64,000 nt of DNA from Planctomycetaceae bacterium (GCA_041398785.1 JAWKUA010000012.1:1-64000), one strand, 5' to 3'. Counted from the stretch's first letter, positions 1-9,809 are shown. The notes: a model not told the origin generated them from the sequence alone. Numbers and translations are program-made.

Positions 1-36
1 GAGCTGCCGGTCTCGCTCCGAAACGCTTCGCGTCGC

Positions 37-1158
37 ATGAAAGATCCTCGAATTTCCCGGCTGGCGGAAACGCTGCTGGATCACAGTTGCCAGCTGTCCG
101 CCGGTCAGGTCGTGTTGATTGAGGCGTTTGATCTGCCGGATCCTGCTCTGGTCTGCAGTCTGGTGGATGGCGCCTATCAGCGCGGCGCATTGCCGCTGGT
201 GTCCTGGAAAAGCAATGCTGTCCTGCGCAGCCTGTACCTTGGCGCCACCGAGGAAGCCATGACGCTGGCCGGCGAACTGGAATCGGCGGCGATGGAGCGG
301 GCTGACGCTTACATCGGAATTCGGGGCACCGCCAATTCCACCGAATTCGCGGACGTCCCCGCCGAAAGGATGGACCTGTTTTCAAAGCACTGGTGGCAGC
401 CGGTGCATATTCATATTCGAGTCCCCGAAACTCGCTGGGTTGTACTGCGTTATCCGACGCCGTCGATGGCTCAGTCGGCGAATTCCAGCACGGAACAGTT
501 CGAAGACTTCTTCTTCGACGTCTGCACCGCGGACTACGCAAAAATGGCGGAAGATCTGAAACCGCTGGTGGCCCGCATGGAAGCCGCTGACCAGGTGCGC
601 ATTACGTCGCCCGGTACGGATCTGACGTTTTCCATCCGCGACATTCCCGTCGTTCCGTGTTCCGGAGAATGCAACATTCCGGACGGCGAATGTTTCACAG
701 CGCCCGTGAGAGACAGCGTCAACGGAACGATTCGATTCAACACCCGGTCGCGGTATCAGGGCGTCGTGTTTGACGGAATTGAATTCGAACTGAAGGACGG
801 GAAGATCGTCAGGGCGACGTGCCAGAACGAACACGACCGGCTGAATCGAATTCTGGATTCGGACGAAGGTGCCCGCTACGTGGGTGAATGGTCATTCGGG
901 ACGAACAACCGAATTCTGCACCCGATGCTGGACACGCTGTTCGACGAAAAGATCGGCGGATCGTTCCACTTCACTCCCGGCAATGCGTACGACGAAGCCG
1001 ACAATGGAAACCGCAGCATGGTTCATTGGGACCTGGTGCTGATTCAGCGGCCGGATTATGGCGGCGGCGAGATCCTGTTTGACGGCGAATTGCTGCGTAA
1101 GGATGGCCGCTTTGTTCCCGATGATCTTCAGCCGCTGAACGCGGGTCTGCCGGAATAG
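37..1158 (+). CDS. M29-family aminopeptidase
   Basis: A 373-residue cytosolic metallo-aminopeptidase of the thermophilic aminopeptidase (AmpS/M29) type, which removes N-terminal residues from peptides using two metal ions. The expected ligands are visible: Glu218 in NIPDGECFTAP, Glu284 in GEWSFGTNN, His311 and Tyr318 in the IGGSFHFTPGNAY segment, and the final His330-x-Asp332 in HWDLV. The start MKDPRISRLAETLLDHS matches the usual family N-terminus, so the ATG at 37 is preferred. It stands alone, followed after 80 bp by the kinase gene on the same strand. Family-level assignment is secure; peptide specificity is unknown. Confidence 0.9.
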   Translation: MKDPRISRLAETLLDHSCQLSAGQVVLIEAFDLPDPALVCSLVDGAYQRGALPLVSWKSNAVLRSLYLGATEEAMTLAGELESAAMERADAYIGIRGTANSTEFADVPAERMDLFSKHWWQPVHIHIRVPETRWVVLRYPTPSMAQSANSSTEQFEDFFFDVCTADYAKMAEDLKPLVARMEAADQVRITSPGTDLTFSIRDIPVVPCSGECNIPDGECFTAPVRDSVNGTIRFNTRSRYQGVVFDGIEFELKDGKIVRATCQNEHDRLNRILDSDEGARYVGEWSFGTNNRILHPMLDTLFDEKIGGSFHFTPGNAYDEADNGNRSMVHWDLVLIQRPDYGGGEILFDGELLRKDGRFVPDDLQPLNAGLPE

Positions 1159-1238
1159 TCGCCTGTGGCCAAACCGACGCCGAATGCGTATTCTGTCCTG
1201 GAACAGCGGAACGCATTCCTGCAGCAGTCGGTGGTGTT

Positions 1239-3464
1239 TTGGCGAACTTCGACGACACACAAATTCAGGGTGACGATGAACGGGAAGGTTCGCGTCGCCT
1301 GAGCATGGAGGACAAGGCTCCGCCGGCTGAAATTGAGGGCTATTCCGTGATGCGCCGGCTGGGCACCGGAGCCTACGGAACGGTCTGGCTGGCTCGCGAG
1401 GATCACACCGGCCGGATGGTGGCGATCAAGTACTATCCGCATCGCCGGGGGCTGAACTGGTCGCTGCTGAATCGCGAAGTCGAAAAGCTGGCGACTCTGT
1501 ACGCGTCGCGAAACATCGTGCGGCTGCTGGATGTCGGCTGGAATGCCGAGCCGCCGTACTACGTGATGGAGTTCGTCGAAAACGGTTCTCTGGGAGCCTA
1601 CCTTGCCGGCGGGCCGGTCGGTGTCGACGAAGCGATTCGCATCTGTCGCCAGGTCTGCGACGCACTTGTGGAAGCTCACGGCGCCGGAGTGCTGCACTGC
1701 GATCTGAAGCCTGACAACGTGCTACTGGACGCACAGTTTCACGTTCGACTCTGCGACTTCGGCCAGTCGCGCATGTCGCACGAACAGAGTCCGGCTTTGG
1801 GAACGCTGTACTATATGGCTCCCGAACAGGCCGATCTGAACGCCGTCCCGGACGCCCGCTGGGACGTGTATGCCGTTGGGGCACTGCTGTATCACATGCT
1901 GACCGGACAGCCGCCGTATCGCGAACCGGAAATCCAGCGGCAACTGGAATCCACCGGTTCGCTGCTGGAACGGCTGGAGCTGTATCAGCAGATCATCCGG
2001 AATGCCCCTCCGCCATCGCTGCATCAAAAGGTGCGCGGTGTGGACAATCGCCTGGCCGGACTGGTCGACCGGTGCCTCGCCGTTGATCCGGCGATGCGGC
2101 TGCCGAACGCTCAGGCCATCATCGACGAACTCGATGCCCGCGAACGTCACCGGGCTCGCCGGCCCCTGCTGCTGCTGGGCGTCCTCGGTCCGATTCTGCT
2201 GATGGCGGCCATGGTCCCGATCTTCGTGAATGCGCTGCAGAACAACCTGGAGACCATGGCGCGCAAGCTGGTGGAACGGGCGCTGGAAAGCGACGCATTG
2301 TCTGCCGGAATTCAGGCGCGAGGGCTGCAGGATCAGCTTGAGCTGCGCCTGGATGAACTGGATGCGATCGCCAACGACGACGAGTTTGTGGGAACACTGG
2401 AATCGCTGATGCAGCGGCCGTCGGAGGAAATCGCCGCGGAGATGACAAGGCTGCATCTGGCCGCACCTGCCGATCTGCCGGACTGGCTGCGCGAACTCGA
2501 TGAAGCGCACGACCGCGCGGATGCGGCCAATCGGCACCGCGACAGAAGTCTGGACACAAGCTGGTTTCTGACCGACGCTCGTGGCACACAGATCTGGCGG
2601 CGTCCCTACAGCCCGAAAACGATCGGCGGCAATTTTTCCTACCGCGACTATTTTCACGGACGAAATCTGGAATACGAAGAGGGAAACGTGCCGGATGATG
2701 TCCTGCCGATTCAGTCGCCTCATGTGTCGATCGCATTTCGCAGCGAAGCAACGAACCGCTACATGGTGGCGCTTAGTGTTCCCGTTCGGTCGTCGTCCGG
2801 AGAAGTCATCGGCATCTTCGCGCGGACGGCACATCTGGGAGACCTGCAGGATCACCTGGGAAAACAGATTCAGGGAACCAGGACCGAGGCCGATACCGTC
2901 AATCGAATCATCGCTCTGGCAGACGTTCGAACGGGAAGGCTGCTGGATCATCCGTGGCTGACACCGGAGGTTCTGAAACGCAGCGAAGAAGAAGCGAAGA
3001 AGCTGTTTTCCCGCCTGCAGATGCGTGATTCCGATATCGATGCGGCTCGGGCGGAGATCGCAAAGAGGGCTGGCTTCCCGCCGGAAACGGACGAAAGCGA
3101 AGATGGCAGCGTCGATGCTGCTGCCGGGAATCCGCGATCCACGCCGTATGTCACTCTGCCGGATTATCAGGATCCGGTTGGCGCCCTGGACGAACCTGCC
3201 GCCGGTGACTTTCGCGGCCCCTGGATGGCCGCGATGGCGGCCATGGAAATCGAAACGACGCCGTGGCTGGTGATCGTGCAGGAAAATCGCGATGCCGCGC
3301 TGTTGCCGGTTCGGGAAATGGCCGCGCGAGCCACGCGACAGGCGTGGCTGGCGGTCGCGGCCAGTTTCGCCATGATGGCTGCCGTCTGGGTGTTTGTGTG
3401 GCGCGCCCTGTCCCGCGAAAAGCCGGGTGTGCCTCTGAAGCGACCGCCGGAGATCGATTCCTGA
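1239..3464 (+). CDS. Membrane Ser/Thr protein kinase with extracytoplasmic Cache-like sensor
   Basis: A 741-residue eukaryotic-type (Hanks) kinase. The N-terminal kinase domain (about 35-300) has a Gly-rich loop, VAIK Lys64, HCDLKPDN with catalytic Asp155, and DFG Asp173. HCD instead of HRD suggests regulation without the canonical RD arginine. A transmembrane segment lies at about 308-333. A long outer region resembles a double-Cache sensor (YRDYFHG, then an SVPV and GEVIGIFAR stretch), and a second membrane segment sits near the C-terminus (about 698-720). The sensor is therefore held between two membrane spans. The start is a TTG at 1239; an ATG at 1305 would leave the kinase domain intact and is equally possible. 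Ligand and targets are unknown. Confidence 0.88.
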   Translation: MANFDDTQIQGDDEREGSRRLSMEDKAPPAEIEGYSVMRRLGTGAYGTVWLAREDHTGRMVAIKYYPHRRGLNWSLLNREVEKLATLYASRNIVRLLDVGWNAEPPYYVMEFVENGSLGAYLAGGPVGVDEAIRICRQVCDALVEAHGAGVLHCDLKPDNVLLDAQFHVRLCDFGQSRMSHEQSPALGTLYYMAPEQADLNAVPDARWDVYAVGALLYHMLTGQPPYREPEIQRQLESTGSLLERLELYQQIIRNAPPPSLHQKVRGVDNRLAGLVDRCLAVDPAMRLPNAQAIIDELDARERHRARRPLLLLGVLGPILLMAAMVPIFVNALQNNLETMARKLVERALESDALSAGIQARGLQDQLELRLDELDAIANDDEFVGTLESLMQRPSEEIAAEMTRLHLAAPADLPDWLRELDEAHDRADAANRHRDRSLDTSWFLTDARGTQIWRRPYSPKTIGGNFSYRDYFHGRNLEYEEGNVPDDVLPIQSPHVSIAFRSEATNRYMVALSVPVRSSSGEVIGIFARTAHLGDLQDHLGKQIQGTRTEADTVNRIIALADVRTGRLLDHPWLTPEVLKRSEEEAKKLFSRLQMRDSDIDAARAEIAKRAGFPPETDESEDGSVDAAAGNPRSTPYVTLPDYQDPVGALDEPAAGDFRGPWMAAMAAMEIETTPWLVIVQENRDAALLPVREMAARATRQAWLAVAASFAMMAAVWVFVWRALSREKPGVPLKRPPEIDS

Positions 3465-3690
3465 ACCCGCACGCCGGCGCGGTGGCAGACGCTCTCCGAT
3501 GAATTCCGCTGTCGCCGCATCACCCCCATCGCATATTCTGACGACGCGACTGCGGTCTCGACAGAAACTCCCGCAGTCGCAGCGAATTCAGTGATCCGCG
3601 ACGACGAAGGATTCGTACCGAGTGTCTCGCCAGCGCGGGTGCCTGACTGCGCGTGTCGCCTGACGCCGATCAGTTCAGAATTCCGTCCCC
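3465..3690. other. Intergenic, kinase to rhomboid
   Basis: 226 bp between two genes on the same strand. No RNA gene, repeat or clear promoter was recognised. Confidence 0.4.
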
Positions 3691-4896
3691 ATGTTGCTAC
3701 CGCTGACGACCGACGCGCCTATCTATCATCTGCCGATTGCGACGGTCGGACTGATCGTGGCCAATTTCGTCTGCTTCTTCGCCAATGGCAGCGGCATCGA
3801 TGATGTCGATCATGCCTGGATCCTGCACTTCGGCACGATCAACCCGCTGGAATGGCTGACGAACATGTTCTCGCACGCCGATGCGGTCCACCTGGTGGGA
3901 AACATGTACTTCCTGTGGACGTTCGGGTTCGTTGTGGAGGGCAAGCTTGGCTGGTTTCGAATGCTGAAGCTGTACCTGCTGATCGGGATCACTCAGTCAG
4001 CGCTGGTGCAGTTCATCATGTACATCCCCGGCGGAACGGGAGCACTGGGCGCTTCGTCGGCGATCATGGGACTGATGGCCGTCTGCCTCGTCTGGGCGCC
4101 AAAGAACGAGTTCAGCGTGCTGATGTTTTTCCTGTACCGCGTGTTCTGGTTCGACGTCACCATCATGTGGCTTTCGGTCTGGTACCTGTTCTGGGACAGC
4201 CTGAGCTGGCTGTTTATGGGCTTTTCCATGAGCACGCCGGCGCTGCATCTGTCGGGAGCGCTGGTGGGATTCGCCCTGGGAGTCCTGTATGTGAAGAAGG
4301 ACTGGGTCGACTGCGAGAACTGGGACTTGTTTGCCGTGCTGAAGGGAACGTATGGCCGGTTCGGCGATCCCTCAACGACCGTCGGCAGCCACGCGGATCC
4401 GGCGTTGCTGTTCGGAAAGGAAGTTGACGTATCGGATATTCGCGTCGCGGAATTCTCCGACGATTCCAGGCCGCGAATTCGTCATGACGATCGCCAAGAA
4501 CTGCGCCGAATTGAACGGCTGATCGATGCCGGCCACGCTCTGGACGCTTCCGAATCGCTGATGTTGCTGCGGCTGACAGCGTCCGATGCGCTGCTGGACG
4601 AAATCCGTCTGAAACGCCTGGCGACGGGCCTGATCCGGGCGAATGCCATCGACGAATCCGAGATTGCTCTCGAAGAGTACGTGAGACGGTTTCCGGAATC
4701 CGCCGCCTGGGCTCGGCTGAAGATCGCTCAGATCCTGCTGGTCGAGCGACAACGTCCGGCGGCGGCGCTGCGGTCGCTGAAACAGATTCGACTTTCGCAG
4801 CTTTCCGAAGATCAGCAGATCCTGGCAAAGAAAGTTGCCGCGGAAGCCAAACGTCAGGTCAAAGCCGGAGTCGAAGATACCGAAGAAGAATGGTGA
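3691..4896 (+). CDS. Rhomboid-family intramembrane serine protease with long C-terminal tail
   Basis: A 401-residue protein whose first ~270 residues form a multi-span rhomboid domain. Visible motifs are the H-x3-N element (HLVGN, His67/Asn71), the catalytic serine in GASSAIMG (Ser122), and the partner histidine in LHLSGALVG (His186). Rhomboids cut transmembrane segments of other membrane proteins. After the membrane part comes a ~130-residue soluble, helical, Leu/Ala-rich tail that reads like a few TPR-type helix pairs (inference). The Ser-His dyad is intact, so it should be active. Substrate unknown. It is followed after 150 bp by the Lhr helicase. Confidence 0.9.
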   Translation: MLLPLTTDAPIYHLPIATVGLIVANFVCFFANGSGIDDVDHAWILHFGTINPLEWLTNMFSHADAVHLVGNMYFLWTFGFVVEGKLGWFRMLKLYLLIGITQSALVQFIMYIPGGTGALGASSAIMGLMAVCLVWAPKNEFSVLMFFLYRVFWFDVTIMWLSVWYLFWDSLSWLFMGFSMSTPALHLSGALVGFALGVLYVKKDWVDCENWDLFAVLKGTYGRFGDPSTTVGSHADPALLFGKEVDVSDIRVAEFSDDSRPRIRHDDRQELRRIERLIDAGHALDASESLMLLRLTASDALLDEIRLKRLATGLIRANAIDESEIALEEYVRRFPESAAWARLKIAQILLVERQRPAAALRSLKQIRLSQLSEDQQILAKKVAAEAKRQVKAGVEDTEEEW

Positions 4897-5046
4897 GGCG
4901 TCCAGGGTTCCTCGGCGTTGCCAGCCTTCGGCTTTATCGAGGTCAGCCGCGCTGGTTCCGCACGAGTGCTGAAAACGAACGCCGAATACTGAACCGTGGT
5001 CTGAGGCCGTCTACAATCCGCGTGACTTCAGACAAAGGCGGACGAC

Positions 5047-8000
5047 ATGGCGGCGACAGCAGAGCAATCAGCGCTGGACACGTTTCACGATTGCACGCGC
5101 GACTGGTTCATCGCTTCCTTCGGTCAACCGACCCGTGTTCAGGCCCAGGCCTGGCCGGCGATCGCCAACCGCGAAAACGCCCTGCTGTTGGCTCCCACGG
5201 GTTCCGGAAAAACGCTGGCCGCGTTTCTGGCGGCGATTGACCGGATGTTCTTCCGGAATCTTTCGGAAGAAGCCGAAGCTTCGCAAACCGGCGTTCGCGT
5301 GGTGTACGTGTCTCCTCTGAAGGCTCTGGGTGTTGACGTTGATCGCAACCTTCGAGCACCCATTGCCGGATTGCGGCACTTCGCAGAGCGTCATGACGTA
5401 CCGCACCACGTCCCGTCGGTTGCTGTTCGTTCCGGCGATACGCCGCAGCGAGAACGAGCGCTGATCGTTCGGCAGCCTCCCGACATTCTGATCACGACGC
5501 CGGAGTCCCTGTATCTGATGCTGACATCCAGGGCGGCGGTGGTGCTGGCCAGCGTCGAAACGGTAATCGTCGACGAAATTCACGCGATGGCCGGCACAAA
5601 ACGCGGCGCGCACCTGTTCGTCACGCTGGAACGACTGGAACGGTTGCGAGCGACATCATCCGCCCACGCCACGTCATTCCAACCTCCTCCGTCATTCCCG
5701 CATCCTCCGTCATTCCCGCGCAGGCGGGAACCCAGTGCTCCCGCGACACTGCAGCGCATCGGTCTGTCCGCCACTCAGCGACCGCTCGAAGAAATCGCCC
5801 GGCTGCTCGGTGGAGGAAGTGCGTGCGCCGATCCGGATGTTTCACCGACGCCGCGTCGCGTCACCATCATCGACGCGTCCGAACGTCGCCGGTTTGATCT
5901 CACGGTGGAAATGCCGGCGGAAGAACAGGAAACGGTCGACGAGAGAACGCGACCGGGTGCCCGCCTGCGCGGGACTGACGTAGCGAGTGCTTCCGCTGAT
6001 TACACCGACGTCCCGAACGGCCCCGCCGGCTCGGCGTCGTCGATCCCGTCGGTCTGGCCGTCGATTCATCCGCGGCTTGTGGAACTCATCCGCGCCAACC
6101 GGTCGACGATGATCTTCGCCAACAGTCGTCGTCTGGCCGAACGGCTGGCCAGCGCGATCAACGAACTTGCCGGAGAAGAACTTGCTCTGGCCCATCACGG
6201 TTCCATTTCGAAGGACACACGGCTGGTCATCGAAGACCGCCTGAAGCGAGGCGATCTGCCGGCGATTGTGGCTACGTCGTCAATGGAACTGGGTATTGAC
6301 ATGGGTGCCGTCGACCTGGTCATTCAGATTGAAGCGCCGCCGACGATTGCGTCCGGCACGCAGCGAATCGGCCGCGCCGGGCATCAGGTCGGTGCGATTT
6401 CAACGGGAGTCATCTTTCCCAAGTATAAGGGCGACCTGCTGGCCTGCAGTGCCGCCACCGGCGCGATGATGGATGGGTGGGTCGAAGAAACTCATTACCC
6501 GCGAAACCCGATCGACATTCTTGCGCAGCAGATCGTTGCCGTTGTGGCGCGGGAGACGATCGCTGTCGATGACCTGTACTCGCTGATGCGCGGGGCGGCT
6601 CCGTTTTTCGACCTGCCGCGATCTTCGTTCGAAGGAGTGCTTGATCTGTTGTCGGGCCGATACCCCAGCGACGAGTTTTCCGAACTGCGTCCGCGCATCA
6701 ACTGGGATCGCAACAACAACACGGTTTCCGGTCGGCGGGGTGCTCAGCGGCTGGCGATTCTGAACGGCGGCACGATACCCGATCGGGGCTTATACGGCGT
6801 CTTCCTGATCGGCGACGGCGGCGAAAGCGGCGGCCGGGTCGGTGAGCTGGACGAAGAAATGGTCTTTGAGTGCCGGCCGGGCGACGTGTTCCTGCTGGGA
6901 GCGTCGTCCTGGCGCGTCATGGACATTACTCGCGATCGCGTGCTTGTTGTGCCGGCGCCGGGTGAGCCCGGACGCATGCCGTTCTGGAAGGGCGATAGTC
7001 CCGGTCGGCCGCGGGAATTCGGCCAGGCCATCGGGCGACTCGCTCGCGAACTGACGACCGAGAGCCGTCAGACTGCCGTCGATCGGCTGACGATCGATCA
7101 TGGTCTGCAGCCGTCCGCCGCGAACAGCCTGCTCGATTATCTGAATGACCAGATCGAAGCGACCGGTGAACTTCCGTCGGACGCGGCGATCGTCGTCGAA
7201 AGTTTTCCTGACGAAGTCGGCGACTGGCGGCTGGTGATCCTGTCTCCGTTCGGAGCCCGTGTGCATGCTCCGTGGGCGATGCTGGTGGCGGCCAGGCTGC
7301 GAGAAGCGACCGACACCGAAGTTGATGTCGTCTGGACCGACGACGGAATTCTGTTTCGTGTTCCCGAAGCCGGTGATCTTCCCGAGCCGGACTTTTTCTT
7401 TCCCGAACCGGATGAAGTCGAAGATGAGCTGATTCGGCATTTGGGCGACACGGCATTGTTCGCGGCGAAGTTTCGGGAAAACGCGGGACGATCGCTGTTG
7501 CTGCCTCGCCGCAGTCCGGGCCGTCGCACTCCCCTCTGGCTGCAGCGGCGCAAGTCCGGCGATCTGTTGAAAGTCGCTGCCAGGTATCGGGAATTTCCCA
7601 TTCTGATGGAAACCTACCGCGAATGCCTGCGCGACGTGTTTGACGTCAGCGGTCTGGTTTCGCTGTTGCGGGATGTGAAGTCGGGCACGATCAGCGTGAA
7701 GTCGGTTCGCCGGCAGTCTCCGTCGCCGTTTGCCTCCGCGGCGCTGTTTTCGTTTGTCGGCAACTTTGTTTATGAGGGCGATGCGCCATTGGCCGCACGC
7801 CGCGCCGCGTCGCTGACTCTGGACCACACCAGACTGCGCGAACTGCTCGGGACCGTGAACTTCCGCGAGCTGTTCGATCCCGTCGTCGTGGCAGAGTTGC
7901 TGCGGGAACTGCAGCGGATCCCGTTTCGTTGCGATCAACAGGACTTCGATAACGGCGACGGGGCACCTGCGTCACCGAATTCGTTCGAGAACGAATCCGG

Positions 8001-9543
8001 CTCGACGCTGCGATTCCCGCTTCGCGACGCCGACGATGTGCATGGCCTGCTGCTGGATCTCGGGCCGTTGTCTGTTGATGAAATCCGTCTGCGCGCAGGT
8101 GGTGCGATCGAACCTGGCACCCGTCACCTGGATGACTGGCGGGACGAACTTGTCACCGCGCGGCGGATCTTTCCGGCACAGATCGCCGGTGAAGAACGAT
8201 TTGCGGCTGCCGAAGATGCCTCGCGGCTGCGTGACGCGCTGAACGTGCAGATCCCGCACGTCCTCGCGGATGCATTCCGGCAGCCGGTGGCTGAGCCACT
8301 GATCGACCTGGTGTCGCGATATGCAAGAAGTCACACACCGTTCACCGCGATCGACGTTGCTGCGCGCTTCGGGCTGGACGTCGGACGAGTGCTTGATGCG
8401 CTGGCAGAACTGTCTTCGCGCGACCGCGTCGTGGAAGGCGAGTTTCTTCAGGGTGGCGACGGTCGCGAATGGTGCGACCGGAACGTACTGCGAACACTCA
8501 AGCGCAGAAGTCTCGCCGCAATTCGCCGCCAGGTCGAAGCCGTTGATACCACGGCACTGGCACGCTTCCTTCCGGTCTGGCACGGCATCACGCGACCTCG
8601 CCGCGGACTGGATGGTCTGCTGGATGCGATCGAACAGCTTCAGGGAATTCCGCTGCCGGCGTCGTCGCTCGAAAACGAAATTCTGCCCGCGCGAGTCACG
8701 GGCTTCCGGACGGCCGACCTGGACGAATTGTGCGTCGCCGGAGAAGTGATCTGGCAGGGATTCGATTCCACCGGAAACCACGACGGACGCGTTGCGCTGT
8801 ATCTCACGGACAGTTTTCCGCTGCTTTCTCCGGCGATCGAACCACTGGTCGATGACTCCGCCGACCGGCTGAGAACGCTGCTGGCGGATCGCGGAGCACT
8901 CTTCTTCGAACAGATCTGCGGTGAACTTCGCGGCTTCCCGAATGACGTGCTGGACGTGTTGTGGCGACTGGTCTGGAACGGGGAAATCACAAACGACACG
9001 CTTACGCCACTGCGATCACTGCGCGCCGGACGTGCTTCCGGTCGGCGGTCGGAACGCGGCAGCCGGCGGATGTTCCGGTCTCGCAGGCAGAATCATCTGG
9101 CCGGTTCCGAAGGACGCTGGACGCTGCCGGAAGCCGCTCGCGCGGTGCATTCACAGGCTGCGGTCACTGCGCCTTCAGTCACCGAACGTCAGGCCGCCAT
9201 CGCAGCGCAGTTGATTCAGCGTCACGGGATCGTCACGAAGAATATGCTGTCGCGCGAACACATCGCCGGTGGATTCGCCGGCTTGTATCCCGTGCTGAAG
9301 GCGATGGAAGAAGCCGGCCGGGTTCGTCGCGGCTACTTTGTGGCCGGACTGGGCGCCGCTCAGTTTGCCGCTGTCGGAGCGGATGACCGGCTTCGTTCTC
9401 AGCGAGAACCCGACGTGTCGCCAGAACCATCCGAACCCTTGGTTCTGGCGGCGACTGATCCGGCAAATCCGTGGGCAGCGTTCTGTCGTGGCCCGAAACG
9501 AAAGAAGCGGCCCGTCCGCAGCGAGTCGCCGGAGCGAAGGTGA
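5047..9543 (+). CDS. lhr: Lhr-type DEAD/DEAH superfamily 2 helicase (frameshifted near the end)
   Basis: A 1498-residue ATP-dependent helicase of the long Lhr family, which translocates on DNA or DNA-RNA hybrids and is linked to repair. Motifs: Walker A APTGSGKT (Lys55), DEIH (176-179), GLSATQRP (motif III), MIFANSRR, and RIGRAGHQ (motif VI), followed by the winged-helix and Lhr core regions. The frame runs correctly to NPWAA (codon ending at 9480), then reads a short unrelated tail. The expected C-terminal domain continues in the -1 frame to 9809. Two variable loops (about residues 208-230 and 303-312) are encoded by repeat elements. The ATG at 5047 starts a typical Lhr N-terminus. Confidence 0.9.
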   Translation: MAATAEQSALDTFHDCTRDWFIASFGQPTRVQAQAWPAIANRENALLLAPTGSGKTLAAFLAAIDRMFFRNLSEEAEASQTGVRVVYVSPLKALGVDVDRNLRAPIAGLRHFAERHDVPHHVPSVAVRSGDTPQRERALIVRQPPDILITTPESLYLMLTSRAAVVLASVETVIVDEIHAMAGTKRGAHLFVTLERLERLRATSSAHATSFQPPPSFPHPPSFPRRREPSAPATLQRIGLSATQRPLEEIARLLGGGSACADPDVSPTPRRVTIIDASERRRFDLTVEMPAEEQETVDERTRPGARLRGTDVASASADYTDVPNGPAGSASSIPSVWPSIHPRLVELIRANRSTMIFANSRRLAERLASAINELAGEELALAHHGSISKDTRLVIEDRLKRGDLPAIVATSSMELGIDMGAVDLVIQIEAPPTIASGTQRIGRAGHQVGAISTGVIFPKYKGDLLACSAATGAMMDGWVEETHYPRNPIDILAQQIVAVVARETIAVDDLYSLMRGAAPFFDLPRSSFEGVLDLLSGRYPSDEFSELRPRINWDRNNNTVSGRRGAQRLAILNGGTIPDRGLYGVFLIGDGGESGGRVGELDEEMVFECRPGDVFLLGASSWRVMDITRDRVLVVPAPGEPGRMPFWKGDSPGRPREFGQAIGRLARELTTESRQTAVDRLTIDHGLQPSAANSLLDYLNDQIEATGELPSDAAIVVESFPDEVGDWRLVILSPFGARVHAPWAMLVAARLREATDTEVDVVWTDDGILFRVPEAGDLPEPDFFFPEPDEVEDELIRHLGDTALFAAKFRENAGRSLLLPRRSPGRRTPLWLQRRKSGDLLKVAARYREFPILMETYRECLRDVFDVSGLVSLLRDVKSGTISVKSVRRQSPSPFASAALFSFVGNFVYEGDAPLAARRAASLTLDHTRLRELLGTVNFRELFDPVVVAELLRELQRIPFRCDQQDFDNGDGAPASPNSFENESGSTLRFPLRDADDVHGLLLDLGPLSVDEIRLRAGGAIEPGTRHLDDWRDELVTARRIFPAQIAGEERFAAAEDASRLRDALNVQIPHVLADAFRQPVAEPLIDLVSRYARSHTPFTAIDVAARFGLDVGRVLDALAELSSRDRVVEGEFLQGGDGREWCDRNVLRTLKRRSLAAIRRQVEAVDTTALARFLPVWHGITRPRRGLDGLLDAIEQLQGIPLPASSLENEILPARVTGFRTADLDELCVAGEVIWQGFDSTGNHDGRVALYLTDSFPLLSPAIEPLVDDSADRLRTLLADRGALFFEQICGELRGFPNDVLDVLWRLVWNGEITNDTLTPLRSLRAGRASGRRSERGSRRMFRSRRQNHLAGSEGRWTLPEAARAVHSQAAVTAPSVTERQAAIAAQLIQRHGIVTKNMLSREHIAGGFAGLYPVLKAMEEAGRVRRGYFVAGLGAAQFAAVGADDRLRSQREPDVSPEPSEPLVLAATDPANPWAAFCRGPKRKKRPVRSESPERR
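5672..5735 (+). repeat. Three tandem 18-bp units ending in a GC hairpin, inside lhr
   Basis: Units of the CGTCATTCCCGCATCCTC type start at 5672, 5690 and 5708. The first is diverged, and the third runs into the hairpin CCCGCGCAGGCGGG. The period of 18 keeps the helicase frame open. It encodes a Pro/Ser/Arg-rich loop (SFPRRREPS) just before motif III. The hairpin unit resembles the short dispersed palindromes found in many bacterial genomes. Confidence 0.85.
5955..5980 (-). repeat. Inverted copy of the lhr hairpin repeat
   Basis: Read on the minus strand this is CGTCAGTCCCGCGCAGGCGG followed by GCACCC. It matches the element at 5708-5733 at 24 of 26 positions, in opposite orientation and 220 bp away. 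It too is read through in frame by the helicase, giving the RPGARLRGTDV stretch, in a linker between the two helicase lobes. Confidence 0.85.
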
Positions 9544-9809
9544 TTATTCGCGACGGAGACCTGCTGGGATATCTCGGCAGGACTCGCCAAACCGTGACGA
9601 CATTCGCCGCAGAGTCCGTCAATCACGACACGCGAATGCGACCACTGGCCAAAGCACTGCGGACGATGGCTGTTCCCGGTCGATCGATGCTGATCGCGAA
9701 AGTCGATGGCATCGCAACTGCGGATTCTCCCTTGGCAACGGTACTGATCGAAGAGGGCTTCATGCGAACGACGAAAGGCTTCCTGCACAAGGGAAACCGG
9801 ATTGAATGA
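9480..9809 (+). pseudogene. Out-of-frame C-terminal end of Lhr
   Basis: From 9480 the -1 frame reads VLSWPE, then a stretch resembling the usual Lhr C-terminal domain (RPQRVAGAKVIIRDGDLLGY, later VDGIATADSPL and EEGFMRTTKGF), ending at 9809. Adding one G after GCG at 9478-9480 would join it to the main frame as NPWAAVLSWPE. It is therefore not a separate gene. Either a 1-nt deletion truncates Lhr by about 90 residues or this is a sequencing or assembly indel. No slippery heptamer was seen, so programmed frameshifting is unlikely. Confidence 0.82.

Noticed and set aside
5672..5735. Possible CRISPR-like array.
   Set aside because: Only three directly adjoining 18-bp units without spacers, inside a coding frame, and no cas genes.
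9471..9809. Independent 112-residue gene after the helicase.
   Set aside because: Its sequence is the expected C-terminal domain of Lhr in a shifted frame.
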